A DNA stretch of 64,000 bases from positions 434,001 through 498,000 of the forward strand of contig JAKFAO010000004.1 of NCBI GenBank assembly GCA_021527695.1, read 5' to 3'. This DNA comes from Naematelia aurantialba (lineage: Eukaryota > Basidiomycota > Tremellomycetes > Tremellales > Naemateliaceae). Below, in pieces: positions 23,801 through 38,800 of this stretch. Every line of letters begins with the position of its first letter. The stretch's first letter is position 1. Position numbers and translations under genes: made by a program. The notes under the pieces were generated by a model that did no database searches, had not been told where the DNA came from, and worked only from the letters and a program-made list of their open reading frames with translations.

Positions 23801-26800
23801 GCGGCGGATGTGGCAGACATCGGGCTGGTCGTGGGGTCGTGCGCGTCGTAGTCGGGGTTGGCTATCCGCATACTGTTCCGCGCAGGGCCTGCATTGCCAA
23901 TCGAGATTCGCAAAGGTGCGGTTTGCGGTTTGGCCGCAGCAGCGGCAGCGGCTGCATCTGACGGTGCACCTGGTGGACCGTGTGGCGGTGGTGGACCATG
24001 GGGCGGTGTTGAAAGAGATGAGTATGGAGCTGTAGGGGTCGAGAGTGGAGTCGACAGTGCCGATTTGTCAGGGAGAGGATCAGCCTCGCCGGGCCCCTCG
24101 CCCTCCCCATCTGCACCTCCCAGCCCCAGCAATCCGGTATCGGTCGGTGCCCCTGATCCCCTAGGCCTTCCAACCAGCTCCGCCTGGCTACCAGCCACAT
24201 CACTAGATTCGGACCTCCCTGTCCCTGCCTGGCGGTAAGGCTCAATCATGACCTGCTCATCTGCCGCCACATCACCCGCCAAGTCCAGCCGATCCCCTTC
24301 GCCATCCATCTTGCCTGCCCGGGCTCCCGGCCGTCTTCTCCGCCTTCGCAAGAGGAACCACAGCATGAGTGCCAATATCGCCAGACCGGCCAACACGCCA
24401 ATCACGACGCCAGCGATCGCGCCGCCTGACAGGCCGGATGAGTTCTTGTCCGCGGGCGACGTCACGGGCAACGTGCTGAGCCCGATGGAGTTGGTCGTTA
24501 TGCCGGATGGCCAGTTGCCAATGGTCATGTTGGGTTGTGTGACGCAGCTGCCGGTGGCGTTCGACGACGATACTGCATAAGTCCCGGCCGTGCCGCCTGT
24601 CCCATACCCGTTGCCCGAGCTGCTCGTGTCAGCAATGCATCTTTAGGAATCTTTGCGCGGTCCTGTGCGAAGAGAAGATGGGAGTAGGCGATGAACCGGA
24701 TCCCGGACTCACTTCATCATCAGGGTAAATCTACTACCAGCAGTCAGGTTCATCGTCCAGTCACTCATGTGGTCCGTCCCGGTGTCTAGCTTGACATCGA
24801 ATGGGCGGAAGGACTGATCAAGCGGGATGACGGTGAAGTTGTAGGGTCCGTATTCCTGGCCGCCAGTCCAGGACATCTCGAAGCCTGCCTCGCATTGCTG
24901 TGCGACACCCGAGACGGTGAATGTAAAGTCGAGTGAGGACTGGTTGAAAGATGCTGTTCCCAGGCAGGATGTGTTGGATGCCCTGCCTACGGCCTGGATC
25001 TCGGAGGAGCCGCCTGAGTTATTAGCTGTGGAGGGAGTAGGGACCGAGAGATCGGGGAGAGGCAGTAGGTTATAAGAGAGAACGAAGGAGAGGCAAGAGA
25101 GAGGAGGAAGGAACGGGAGAACGAGGGAGGGAGCACGGTAGGAGGAAGGAAAGTGGAAAGAAAAGTGGAAGGAAATGAGGAAGAACACGAAGGAAGAATG
25201 AATGAGTGAAGGAAAGGAGGAAGGAAAGGAGGAAGGAAAGGAGGAAAGAAACGATTCCAAACCTACCTGCTCCCAAGCCATCCGCGTCAGACATGAACAC
25301 AACATAAGTAGTATCCTTGGCGAGCTGCAGCTGGATCTATCATTATGAGCCGTTGTCCTGACCATGTGAGGCTATAGCTTTCTAGCGTCGCATGCTAAGA
25401 CCTTATGACGGCGGAGGACGGAGATGATGAGAGACGAGACTACGAGCGGAGACGCCTGTGGAAGACGGAGACGATGGAGAGCGGTACATACGGGATAGTG
25501 CCCTGTGCCATCTTTGTACGCCGAGTCGGGGATGGGAAAGATGAATGGCTGGCCGTAGACTGGGCTGAGGTCTGTCAGCCTGACTCGGGTGTGTGGGGAA
25601 GTGAAAGAGGGGAAGGGGAGGTGAGAACGCGGAAGGGAGACTGACATGACCCAGGCTGTGAAGGGTGGGGTGGCGTCGCGCCATACTAGGTCTACTACCT
25701 GGAGAGCTGTTAGCTGGTGCACGTGGGGGGAGGCAGAAGAAGAAGGGAAGCAAGAGCGAACCAGTACGGAGGGAAGGAAATAGAGGATGAAGGGCGTCCA
25801 GAGGGCACGGGAATGGTACGGAGCAACCAACGAGCGCAGAGAACACACCTCGCACGCCGTAGTCTGCGACGGCCAGTCAAAGTAAAACGTCCCAGGCGCC
25901 TGAGCGGCGACGCCCACTACGCCCCAGCTCGCTCCGAGAGCATGCAGCAATATCAACGCTGAGCGAAGGAGTCCCATCGGCGCTTTGGCAGCGGCGTCGA
26001 CATGTACGAGCGGGATGCAGATCAACCCGTGGGTACTGGGGTGTGTGTGCAGGCGTCTTTGTGTGTGTGTCTCTATGTGTGGCGTATTTTCACGTGGTGT
26101 CTGTTGGTGTAGGTGTGAGTAGGTATATGTAGATGTACGTAGGTGTAGCTAGGTATGTAGGTGTAGCTAGGTATGTAGGTGTATGAAGGTATGTAGCTGT
26201 GTGTAGGTGTGTGTAACGTATATAGGTTGCAGTGTGTACGTAGGTGCAAATGCAGAAAGTAGACTCGGTTGTCCGGGTCCGGGTCGGATGGTAAAGCGAG
26301 GTGCAAGGCGAACCAGGGCAAGGGCAACGGAGCGAGGCAAGGGCGAGGGTAGCGCCAGGAGAGCGAGCGAGGGGGCCGTAGCGCCACTTTACAAACCCGT
26401 GTGAGCGGACTTGCCGGTACCCTGGTCCGTTCAAGGATACCTCAGGCGAAAGCAGGGCGGACGTAAGACGGCGACGGCGAGAGTAGAAAGGCATGCATCG
26501 GAAGCAGGACCGGAGCACAGCTGAACCTAGCAGACGGCGGGGGCAGCAGGGGTAGATGCCAAGGACACGGGGTAACAGCAGAAGCAGAAGCAGCAGCAGC
26601 AGCAGCAGGAGCAGGACCAACAGCAGCAGAGCGGGCAACAGGGCAGAAGAAGCAGGAACGACTAGCCGCTTGGCGATTTTGTCGCTTGGCTGCGGATTTC
26701 GGGTCACGCCGAATTCCCGAATAGAGTTTGGGCGCTGAGCTTGCTGTTGAGACAAAGTCGTCACGTTGTCGTTGTCGTTGAACGTTGAACGTTGTCGTCG

Positions 26801-29800
26801 AACGTTGTGTGTTGTCAAGCTGCATCTTGTACTGATACGGCGTGTGTTGTGCGTTGTGTTGTACTGTACGCTGTACGTTGTCACGGTATTTGTGCTTGTA
26901 CGCTGTACGTTGTGATCTGGCTCGAGGAGACACCAGCATAGCACGCGTGGGTCCACCAAACACACATGCTGCATCGCGGATGCAGAAGCGGTGCGGGAGT
27001 ACGTACTCGCGGAACGCGGAACAGTCAATTACTGGCCCTTGGCGCTTGTCCATGCGAGTACCTGTGCCGTACCGTGTAGTGGCAGTCGTACATTCACAAG
27101 CAGAGCAACTCTCGGCATGCATGAGAAGGATACACAGATGCACATTACGCCTACCCACCACCCCCGCGGCTGGTACCCCAGCTGCAATGTCCGTTATCCG
27201 AGTCCGTGCCCATCGCGTCATTGCTGCTCTGCATCTGCAGCACGTCCACCTTCGCCAATCCCTCCGTCGGTCCCCATACCCGCATCCGCATCCGCATCCG
27301 CATCTGCACCCTCACCGCCACTGCCGCCTGCCCCCACGCCCCCACTGCCGCCCGCCGCCCCCACGCCTCGGCTCCCATTCGCATCCCGCTTCCTCGACGG
27401 CACGTCCGTGTACATCGGCGGGAGATCCACCACGCCTCCGCTCGGCTCGATCCCTTCTGCCTCATGCACCGAGCCCCCATCGGCATGGCGCACAAACGCC
27501 GGCTCCCGCTCCCTTCTGCGTCTTTGCACGATACCCGCTTTCGTTGCGTTGACTAGCGATAGCGGACTACGGCTCGAACTCGAGCTCGGCGCGCCAGAGC
27601 TGGACGGCACACCGTCCAGATCGGTGAGATTTAGGATCTCTGCTTTGAGACTCGCACTCGATGGCGTCAAGAACGGCGTGTGCGGGCTCGTGATGTCGTC
27701 TAGGTTGGGAGACGAATCGGTCCGCACAGGAGCGAGGTCTTCCGTCGACTGACGCACACCTTCGTACATGAATGGCTCCACGTGCGGAGCATTCTCGTCC
27801 TTGTCCACCATGTCCACGCGGCCACCCCGTTCGATCATTTGTCCTCCGGTTCCATTGTTCTGCTGCCGACGCTTGCGGAACACGTACAGCATCGCCAAGC
27901 TACCCAGAGCGACAGCCAGAGCACTGCCGACTGCGATACCGGCAATCGCCCCGTGGCCCAGGGAAGAGTTATCGTCTTTCGAATTGAGCACGACTGTCAC
28001 CGCCGGGAGGGTTTGGGCTGTCAATGCTGTTGGCCATGATATGGCTTCCGCATTGCGTGTCTGACTTGCGCAGGTTGCTGACGAGTTTCGGACCTCGTAC
28101 ACGTTTGCGACTCCGCCCGTTCCTCTCCCAAACTTGTTGCTACGCCTGTCAGCTGTTGACCAGAACGGGTATAGAGCTTCCTGCTTCAGGAGGAAGGGTG
28201 GACAACGAGGGGACAATGGCGGACAATGAGGGCCGCGCAGAGGGCAAGAGTGGGCAAGGGTGGACAAGGATGAGCAAGCGTGGACAAGGGTAGACAAGAG
28301 AAGATAGATGAATCGGATGGGCCCCAGAAAACTCCCAAGCGACGCACTTCATCATGACCGTAAACCTCGACCCCGACGTCATGTTCACCGTCCAGTCCGC
28401 AATGGGCTGGCCGTCCTCGGTATAATTCAGCGGCACCTCCCACGGCACGTAACTCTGGTCGCAGGGAATAATAGTCGCATTGTACGGTGCGTCACCTAGC
28501 GACCCGTTCCATTCGATCCGCATCCCGTTACCTGTCGACGGGTCGGTGCAGGGATCGAGCGCCCCACTGAGGGAGAAGCTAAACATGTTTTGAGTCTGGT
28601 TGTACTGTGCTGTCTCGAGGCACGAGGTGTTGGATGATTCTGTCACTTGCTGAACGACCGTCACGCCGCCTGCACACGTCAGTACTGCCTTGCTTTTCAG
28701 AACAGGGCTTCAGCGGAGGGAACGGAGCGGAACAGTTCGCACAGGCGCAATTATGTGAGCGTTGCGCGAAAGGTCTTGGGCTGGAGAAGGATAGATGGAT
28801 TATTAGCCCAACGACGTGGCTCGAGCGTGCCACGTATAATCCAGTCGAACGTGCTTTTAATAATATCCGTGGAGGCCATGGGCAAGGTCACATCGAAGGA
28901 AAGGGTCCTCGCGTCACTCACCACCACCAACGCCTGAGGCGTCCGACATCCAGGCGGTGTAATAAGTCCCCGCTTTGAACTGCATCTGCAACTACGCAGC
29001 TCTCAATTTTCTCTCTTGCGGTTGATTAGGGAAACGTACATAGTATCGTTGTCCGAGCCAAAAGGTAGTGTTTGCCTCCTCGCCTGCATTGGGAAGGAGG
29101 TCAAACCAGATAGGTTGTCCATCCAGTGGCCTGCACGACGACGGCAATGATCACGGAATGATGGCGACGAATAGGCAACGATCAAGACAGTGCGACCGGT
29201 CGCGACGAGAACAAAGACAACGAGGACAACGAGGACAACGAGGACAACGAGGACAACGAGGACAACGAGGACAACGAGGACAACGAGGACCACGAGGACA
29301 ACGAGGACAACGAGGCAGGTGGACTCTGGTCAGCGTTGTTCTAACCAGACGAGAGAAGAGCAGCGTTGAATGAAAGACTAGAGGGCAGCCACTCACGTCA
29401 TGTACAGCTTGTACGGCGGTTCGCCGCCCAGAATCACGACGGGAACGACCTCGCACTGCGCCACTGACTGCGGCCAGAAGAACTCGAGGTCTGCTAAAGC
29501 GTGTCCGACGAGCGCCAGTAGCGCGCCCAGGGAGGTAGGTCGGAGGAGCCGCATGGCGACCACGACGGGCGACGGATGCCAGTAGTCGAGTCGGCGCGTG
29601 ACGGGACGCTCGAGGGTGAGGCGGTGGTCGCGTCAGTAGGTCGAGATGGAAGAAGGTTGGCTGGTACGTTCAGTTGCCTTCCAATGTAGGTGAGCTTCCA
29701 ATGCAGATGAGCTTCCAATGCAGATGCAGATGCAGATGCAGATGCAAGTGCAGACGCAACAAAGGACAAGGTCAAAGGCAAAGGCAAAGGCGACGATCAA

Positions 29801-32800
29801 TAGGGAAAGGTGAGTTGAGATATCAGACAATGGTGAGATACGTCGATCTGATCAGTCCCCAGCGTCGCCTCGGCGTCTATTCCCCAGCTCCCCAGCCATC
29901 AGCGCCCGTCCTCAGCCCCCCCAGGCCGTCCTCGGTCCCCTCGAGCCCGACGGACGCTGTGCCCTCGAGGGACCTTTGGCCAGCCTTGAGCCCAGACAAC
30001 TCTGCCTTCACCGCACTGAAGCCGGGGTTAGGAGGAAAGGCGGAAAGCGGTGGCATCAGCACAGTTGCACAGGGCCACAGTAGCACAGGACGAGAGGAGG
30101 AGAAACCAAGAGGAGGGGGACAGGAGGAGGAGGACAGGGGGCAGGGGAAAGGTAAAAGTCGGGAGCTCCCTTTGATCGCCATCGCCTCGAGCCCGACTAG
30201 CCGTGATCAAAGTCCCCCAGCGGGTGCAGCTGGACAGGACAGCCCCGAGCCCGTAGCCAAGCGCCTCCTTTCATCCCGCCGACGGCGTCGCATCGCTATG
30301 TAGGCGATGAGGGTTGCGATGTTGATGCTGTTGCGTTCAGACGGGTCAAGCAATCAGCTCCCGAGCATGTGGAGGTCACAGGTCGGAATCAGCTGCAAGC
30401 AACCGACTGGCAACAACCAACCAGGCAACACTAGGCAACAGCTAGGCAAGAACCAGGCAACACTATAGCAACGCAGCTCAAAGGAGAGCAATGTCGCAAA
30501 GCAGACGTTTGAAACGTCCGGTTTCCGGCGACGAGCGACGAGCAACGAAAGGACGGCGAATCGCCTATTTTTGGTACAACGCCCGGGGATGCCTGCCTTT
30601 ACAACCTATAGATCCAGATACCGCGCTGCGATGCAGATCCCAACATGCACACGCATTCCTGGACACGCAACCATGTATACGCAACCATGTACACACTACC
30701 ACGAGCGAGTAAAGAAGCCAGGACGCCAATGCATATGCCGCTCTATTGAAATTCGGGCAGGCAAAACTCTCCTGGTCCATAAGGCTGTTCATCATCAGCT
30801 CTGCACCATCGGCTGCAGACATCGTCGCGGACCATCGACAGACAGCATCACCCGCAGACAGTCCCCCCGAGACACCGCACTCACCTTGGTAGTCAGCGTC
30901 GTCAGACCCGCCGAGTTTTCCGACGTCCTCCGTCCGGTCTGTGGGCCGGGCTTTGGTTTCTCGCCCTTTGCCAATGCGTCGAGAATCTTGACTGTTGTTT
31001 CTGGTGTCAGGTCCTCGTAAAACTCGTCTCCGACCTGCATCACTGTGTAGTGTCAGCCATGTCCCCTGTCCCTATGTCCGTGTCTGTCGCCGTTGTTGGC
31101 ACGTATTTGCCTTGGCAAAAGAGACGCCAAGTGCCATGTCGTGGACACGGAGGCTCAGGGAATGCGTTTGGATATGGGAGAGTACACGTACTAGGGGCAT
31201 TACTGCAAGCACCCAAACACTCCACCTCGATGAGGGAAAACTTGCCGTCCTTGGTCGACTGGCCAGGTTGGATACCCAGGTGGCCCGTGATCGTCTCGAG
31301 AATCTTGGTGGATCCGCACCCGCCAAGTTGGCACGGGGTGGTAGTGCAGAGTTGGAGGAAGTTGGGGGCGATGGGTTCTCGATTGTACATGGTGTAGAAG
31401 GTTGCGACCTGGTGTGTTAAATGGTGGCTTTCGAGAGGCACATTGACATCCGGCGAGCCTGATCCTCGGCTCCTCGACACGACGACTCTGCCACATTCCG
31501 GCTCCAAGCCTCCTCGACGCATAACCTCCTTTGCAGTGATCTCCAGCCATGCCCAGCGTTGACTGAAGTCTTTCCCGTCCAACACTGTGCCTCCAGATCC
31601 ACACCCCCGCGACCCGACACCACATGTCCATCCCGCGAGAACGCCCCCCCCCCTCCCCCCCTCCCCGCCCGTGTTCCCCACTCCAGATATCGCATTCACT
31701 AGAGAACAATCCACAGCTGCACACCTATACCCGCAGACTCACCTCGTAGACCCGCATCTTGGGCATCTCCAACAACTTGGCCACAGCATTCATGACGCTG
31801 ATGCTAGTCCACCCCTTGTTCTGCCGTTGCCCCAAATCAAGCAGTGGCATCACCGCCGCCTTCTTATACTGCGGTGGGTATCTGGCGATGATCTCCTCGG
31901 CGCGCTTCATGTTGGCCGCGTCAAACTCGAATGGAATCTAAGCGCGGGTGAGCTACTGACGTCCCTAACGGTGTTTCATGGAGCTCACACTGGGATTGTT
32001 GTAGTCTGTGTCTCGGTGCTACGCAGCCGTCAGTTCCCAACTTGGTTTGGATGAAGCGAGATGAAGGTGCGAAGCGTCGTGGGATAACGTGCGGTGCGTC
32101 ATGGAGCAAAGTGTCGGGCAATGAGAGGGGAGAGGAAGAGGACGCACGACGAAGAGAGATTCGGAGCGGCGGGACGAAGACGAGGTGAATGCGCGCCGGC
32201 CGGCCGAGCGAGACACCGCGCACCGCGCTGAGGAGAGCAGGGAGCGGGCGACCGACATGCCGAGAGCTACGACGGGGAGAGAAGAGGTAGAGGAGTGACA
32301 AAGACGGGCAATAGACTGCGTGTAGTCGACGAGAGACCAATCGCCCACAGCTGGTTGGCCAGGTATCTCATTATTCTCCCAGTATTTTTCTTCATTTTAT
32401 CCCAGATCGCCACATTGCGGGGCTCCGCCCGGACTGTCCTCGAAGCATCGGATTTCTCGACATGCGGCTCTGTGTCTCTCTACTCTCGGAACTGTGATCC
32501 ACCTGCTCAACGAGCTGCAGCTGCTCGAACGAGAGGGAAGCAGTTGTTGCACTCGCTACAATGTCGCCAGCTAAACCACGAGCGCCGCTCTTCTCTCGAT
32601 CCCCTGGCATCCCTGTCCTCGGCGCCACGATAGTTTCTATCTCCGCCCTCTCTCTCGCACTCTACACTCTCAACACGTATGGCAAGCTACCCGCCCGCGC
32701 AGACTCCACAGCACCTGCGCCCGCATCTGCGCCCAAGTCCAGCTCTGTCGAAGCGGAACAGCCTGTTGTGGGAGATGGACAAGCTCCGCAATCTACCGAA

Positions 32801-35800
32801 GTGAATCGGCCAGCTTCGGCACTCGCTTCGGCAGGGCACAGCCCCTACGTGCCTCTGGGATGGGGCAGCAACCGCTACCTCACTTTGCAGCCTGATCCGG
32901 CGAATCTTGTTTTGAAGAAACCGGTCCCGCTGTCACAGTTCGGCGCGACCCCGCTGCGGGATCTAGTCGTGGCCGAGAAGTACGGGGCAGCGATCGATGC
33001 GCGCGGGGACTGTTGGATGTGGGGCGCAGGGTATGATCCGTCCGGCCTTATAGGTCGGTCCTTGCGCGGCAAGGTACGTCCTATTCCTTGCCTCATCCCT
33101 CTTCCTGCACATCTCAACCCTTCGAATCGATCTACAATACACATACAAGGGCTGACAGGGTCTCGTTTCTGTCCGGCAGAAACTGACGAAACTCGCTCCC
33201 GCGCCGGGCAAGATTGTCGCTCTCAGCTCGAACGGGAGGCTCTATGCGTTCTCAGCATCCAAAGCGTTCCAGGACCATCGTCTTGATCGATCAGAGCGGG
33301 GCTGGTGGTCATGGCTCTTCGGGGGCGACGCAGGATCCGACTTTGTCGAGCTCAAGGCCGAGGGCGGCCTGAAGCGCGGAGAGAAATGGACGGGGGTCTC
33401 GGCGGGCGTACATCACGTCTTGGCACTTACCAACAAGGGCCGCACATTCTCAATACCGCTGTCGCCTTCTGGTAACTCGCATCGCCAACTCGGCACTCGA
33501 CAAGTATTTGACACGCCGATCCCGGTGCCTTCATCATCATCATCGCCTTCCTCATCCCCCTCTCCTTCTTCTCCCGCCGCTGGAAGCGGTTCTCTTTCCT
33601 CCGTCTCCGATGTAGTGCCTGCACTTTCACCCGAGCTGCCGCCCGAGTCCGACCCGAGATTCGCTACCACCCTTACCGAGATACCAGCCTTGAAGGGCAC
33701 CGCCATCGCCCAAGTATCCGCCTCCGACCGGACCTCGTTCACACGAACGCCTGGTGGTCGTGTACTCGGATTTGGCGCAAACGAAAGTGGCCAGATTGGG
33801 CTGGGGACAAACACGGCGGTAGAGACCGTTCCGCTCCCGGTGGAAGTGGTGTTGGCGAGGAATTATCCGGGCGGCACGGCGGTCGAGTGTCTGGACGTGG
33901 CTGCCGCGGGACAGACGACGTTCTTCACTGTGAAGCGGGACGCCCCGGGGAAGCCTGCGTCGATCGATTTGTTGGCGTGTGGGAATGGGATCTCGGGCGC
34001 ACTGGGGAATGGGCTGTGGAGCTCGGCGGCTGGTGTGCCGGCGAGAGTCAAGACTGTCAGCGGACTTACCGAGTGTGAGTTGGGCTTGTTTCATGGCTTC
34101 CCGTAATCCTTCCCTTTCCCCGCACTCTAGTCCCCATTAACATCCTCATATCCTCTACCGTCAATCCCGCTTCCTACCTGTCCCTCTTCTTCTCTCGGAT
34201 GGTTGAAAGTCTCTTCTTCTCTTCTCTCATTTCGTCGGTCCGTCACGTCCCAAATACCTACAGACCGGGTCTCCCGCTAGTATAAAGCTGCGCTAGCGCC
34301 AACAAGGCCGCGCTGACCACTGTAGTCTCGGAGGAAAACCAGTCACTCCTCCCCCTGGGAATCCACCACATCTCCATCTCGCCCTCGCCCTCGCCGCACG
34401 TCTTTGCCGTCCTCGATACCGTCGCCCACGCGGACGCGCCGGGCGTCCAGGCCGGCCGGTACGGGATGGACGTGATGGTCTGGGGCGGGAACGGGGACTA
34501 CCAGCTTGGAAATGCCAAGCGATCGAGCTTGGCCGTGCCGCAGCACTTGCCGATGCTCATCCAGCGGCCGAGCCAGGGCGTCGACGGGAAGCGGGAGAGC
34601 GAGATGAGCTCGGGGACGGTGAGTGTTGTGTTTTTGTTTGCTGTGAAGGATGTCTTTGTGTCACCAAGGTTTGGCAGCGATGGTATCGACTATTCGACTA
34701 GTCGACTAGTCGACTAGTCGTCTGATCGTCTGATTGCCTGCTTGTTGGGTAGCCTATCTGTCGGATTGCCTACTTGTTGGGTAGCCTATCTGTCGGATTG
34801 CCTACTTGTCTGGTGGCTTGTCTGGGTTCTGGTTATCTGCCTGCTTCCCATCGTCTCACCGCCAAAACCACCCAGCTAACCCACCCAGCGCTCGCCAATG
34901 CCGCACTCGCGCCTCCAGCTCCACACGTCCAAGACAGACGCATACGACCTCGACGGGCACCTCATCCGCCGCGGCGTAAAGTGCGAGGAGACGGTCGTCG
35001 CGGGCTGGAACGCGTCGGTGCTGTACAACAAGATTATCGATTAGCCCCGGACTCGGTCATGTATCTCGTCTCTCTCGTTTATCATCCTCGTCTAGTCGTC
35101 TCGTCTCGTCTCGTCTCGTCTCTCGTCTCTCTTCTCTTGCTCGTGTCCTTGTAACCCCTTCCGCGAGATGAACGCCTCCATGGCCTCTAGTCCCACGCTC
35201 ACCCTTGCCTTGTCGCTTACTCGCCGCATCGAGGGCCACTAAGTAACCTTGCATTCTCCCGACATTCGCCACTTTCAAGCCTACTACAGAACCGCCGTGC
35301 TCTTTGACTCAACCCGGTCACAAATCACATATGCATACACACACCTTGCCGGCTCAAAGCGCAATCACGGCCACCTCCAACCCCGTCTTATTCTCCAGCT
35401 GGTCGCTCTGGTTCGCCAACAGCGCCGCCATCTCGTTCCCCACCTCTCTGAAATTCGCACTGAGCGCCATCTCCACATCCCTCACTGTCACCGGTAGCGG
35501 CGACGGGTGCTGGTGCGCCTCTCCCGCCTGTGCCTGCTCCGGCTTTTCAAAGCACGCTGCAAAACCCATGGTCGTGGGACTCGGTAGCCTCTCCTTGGTA
35601 CCCAGGAGCTCTGGTACAGAGAGCTTGAGCGTCGGCAGGAATGGCTGATTCAAGTGCGACATGACCACATGTGTCGTGGGGACATGTGTGGGGAACTGCA
35701 TTCCAGCAGCGTTAGAATACCCTTTCGTGACGCACAATGCCTGAGGAAAAGATGAATGCTCACAGCCGTGACCTCGGCAAGCTGCTCGATGATCTTCAAC

Positions 35801-38800
35801 ACAAAATTGTCCATGTTGAGATCGCTTTGGTCGTAGGCGAAAGGCATTTCGATCTGGGCGCCGATCTCCAGAAACCCAAGATATGTCACGGCTGCAACCG
35901 CAGTGGCCGGAATCGTGACCCAACCAAGCAGCGAATACAGCTGGAAGGGGAGGAATAACAGGTACGCCCAAACGGTTAGGCGGAGATGGAACGAGTATGC
36001 CGAGGGAATAGGTGTCGTTGCAATCTTCTCTAGGTCCGACATGGCTTTTTGCAAGTCGCCGAGCGCTGCCATGACGGGACCCGACACGCTCCCGTTCATG
36101 GCACCGTTCTTGATAAGATCAGCAACATACGCCGACAGGTACATCCTGGCGCCATCAGCCCCGTCCAACATTGCAAGACCAAGACTTGCAGGATCTCCTG
36201 GGGTATCTCCGACCTCATCCCCCCACTTCGTTTCCGCTTTCCCCCTTTTGCCCGGTCCATCTGTTGCAGTCGTTGTTGCGATTTGAAGTGGTCCGCGATT
36301 CTCTTCACAATCCGCAAGGGAGGGAAAAGGTCCCACCACGTAAGTGGAGGAGGGTGGCGAGGAGGCATAAGCTCCACCGTAGTGATGTGCACCTTTTCGC
36401 CACCGTCCTTTTGCTTTTCGTCATGCTTAACCAGACGATTCTTGGCAAGAGTGGAGAAAGCATACACCTCTGGGTCGTCACTGCGAGTGAACGCTGTCGC
36501 CGAAGTAATCGCTTGAGTCCTGAAGAGGTCGGATGACGTTGTCAGTTCGCCAGTGTGGCTCCGCTGTACTTCAACGTCATCCGGACGATGCTCATTTGGA
36601 ACTCCAAAGGCGTAACCAGTCCAAGACGCCGGCTGAGTAAGAGGAATGGCGACAACATCGTCGCTTTTGTGAGCCTTCTGACGAGGAAGTCCGTTCTGCC
36701 AGAGAGTCATGACGTGGTGACGTCGAATTGGCGGATGTGACGCTGGATTATACCTGTGACTGTGAGCTTATGACACGCGCCTTGAAGGGGCTCACTTGGG
36801 GAGGAAGGCAATCAAGGAGTAGAGATCCGAGTAAAACGGTCCTTCTTCACCTCTCAAACTGTGCTTCATTGCCACAGCGAAAGCTTGCACCTTGTACAGT
36901 CAGAGAATGCGCATGAGTGGAACATACCAGCCCGATGTATGTCTTCTTCTCAATCAACCCTTCGATGATCGCCCTCTCCTTGGGTTGCCGTTTTGCCTCT
37001 GCCTCCTGGCGCCTCTTCTCAACCAGAGTGGGCTGGCCAATCAGATTAATAATAGAGTTCGGCGCCTGTCCTTTCTTGTGCCAATTCCGCACCGCGGTAC
37101 GTTGGGTATCTTTGGCGGCTAAAGGAGACTCGTCCAATGGTGATGCGATAGTGTCTTCCTCCTTTCCCTGCGACGATTCCTCTCCCTTCACTGGCGAATC
37201 CTTCGAGGTGGCGTCGTCCAGCTGACCCGGCTTGATGTTGTCCACCTATCCGGAGAGGGTGAGCGGCGATTTGGGCAGAAGAACAAGTTGACTCACGTGT
37301 AGCCAGATCAGAGTGGCGAGTTGGCGAGAGCTGCAGGTGATATCAGACCACAGATTCCTGCCGTCCCACCACCGGGAGTACGAGTTGTTCGTCTTGAAGG
37401 ATACCACGAGGGAGCTATAGCAGTGATTAGAGAGATAGTCACCTGGCGCTGTCCATGAGAGGCACTTGTTCAATGGCAGCAAAGCAACTAGGAGCAGCTG
37501 TTTGAGCAAAGGATCGAGGATTGCAGGAGGCAAGTCCGAGATGGTGGTCAGGGATATGACGAGGTGCTTACACAACGGTGCCGAGCACTGAGAGCATGGT
37601 CGAATTGATACCCAGGTTGACATTTGTGAACTCCCCGACACAAACCACCACTATGCCGTGATCAGGATATCCCCTACGTAGTCTTGTGAGCGGGACGTGG
37701 ACGTACTGACGGAGACGACTGTAAAGAAGACCGTCTCAGGCCAGATATCACTGCTCGGTCAGCTATGCCCACGCTTCCTAGTAAGGCGCTGACTCGAGGA
37801 TTGTCGAGGCAAACTTGTAGCCTGCCCACATGAGGGCCTCCTTCGCCTTGCTGCTCATGGCTGGGTAGTCGAGCAAGGTCGCAGAGAGAGTCGAGAGGTG
37901 CCAGGGGCGACGAGGGTGGACGAGGTGAAGGAAGAGAGAAGAGAAAGAAGGGAGAAGTAATAGAGTGAGGGAGGAAGGAAGGAAAGAGAGAGCAGCTCGT
38001 TGTCGAGGCGACGACTGACGGGGAGCAAGGCTGCATTGATGGGCTATCCGGGCGGGAGCCAGAAAGTCCCCTTAGCCTGGCCGGTTGGGCGAGATTCAAA
38101 GGCATACAAAGCCCTCGGACACGCTAGGATCACCATCATCACGGTGTTGGCGCTGAAGCACCTTGCGGTTGTGATGTGTGTGGGCGGGTGGTGGCCTTCT
38201 ATGCACGTTGTGGTTGGAGGAGGTGCAGCTGTAGGAGACGAGTATCAGACGTAGACGTGTCAAGCCGAGCTACAGAGGTGGACAACCTCCACCTGTTGAT
38301 TTTAACTTTCTCCTCCGCTGCCTCCTGTCAGTGTCCAGCCTACCCACCAACCGAAACCCTTCTCCCACTCTTCTCAGAGCGGCACCGAAGCACCAGCGAG
38401 AGGCGATGGAGACCTACACGCTGCCCGCCTTCCCTTCCGCGTACTCGACCATCCACATAGCCCTCTTTGCAAACGTCACCAACGCGCCAGAGATCCGTCG
38501 GCGCCTGATCCGAGCCAGTACGCTCGAGGGGCCCGAGGGGGAAGCTGCGCGGGCTCAAGTGGACTTTGGCTTTATCGAGGCGAGATTGGTGCGTGCAGGT
38601 TCTCCTTGCTATACGTGATACTACTCCTACATGCAGGTGGGGCAGCTTCTGACAGGCGTAGCTCGTGTCACGCTTGCACCTCCTGACAGCGATCTCAGCG
38701 ACATTCTTGACGGCCTTTCCTACGCCGCTCCCTCCCCCTTCTTCTTCCTCTACCCCACTTGCACATTCTGATAACACGTCCATTCCATCCTCTGCCTCTG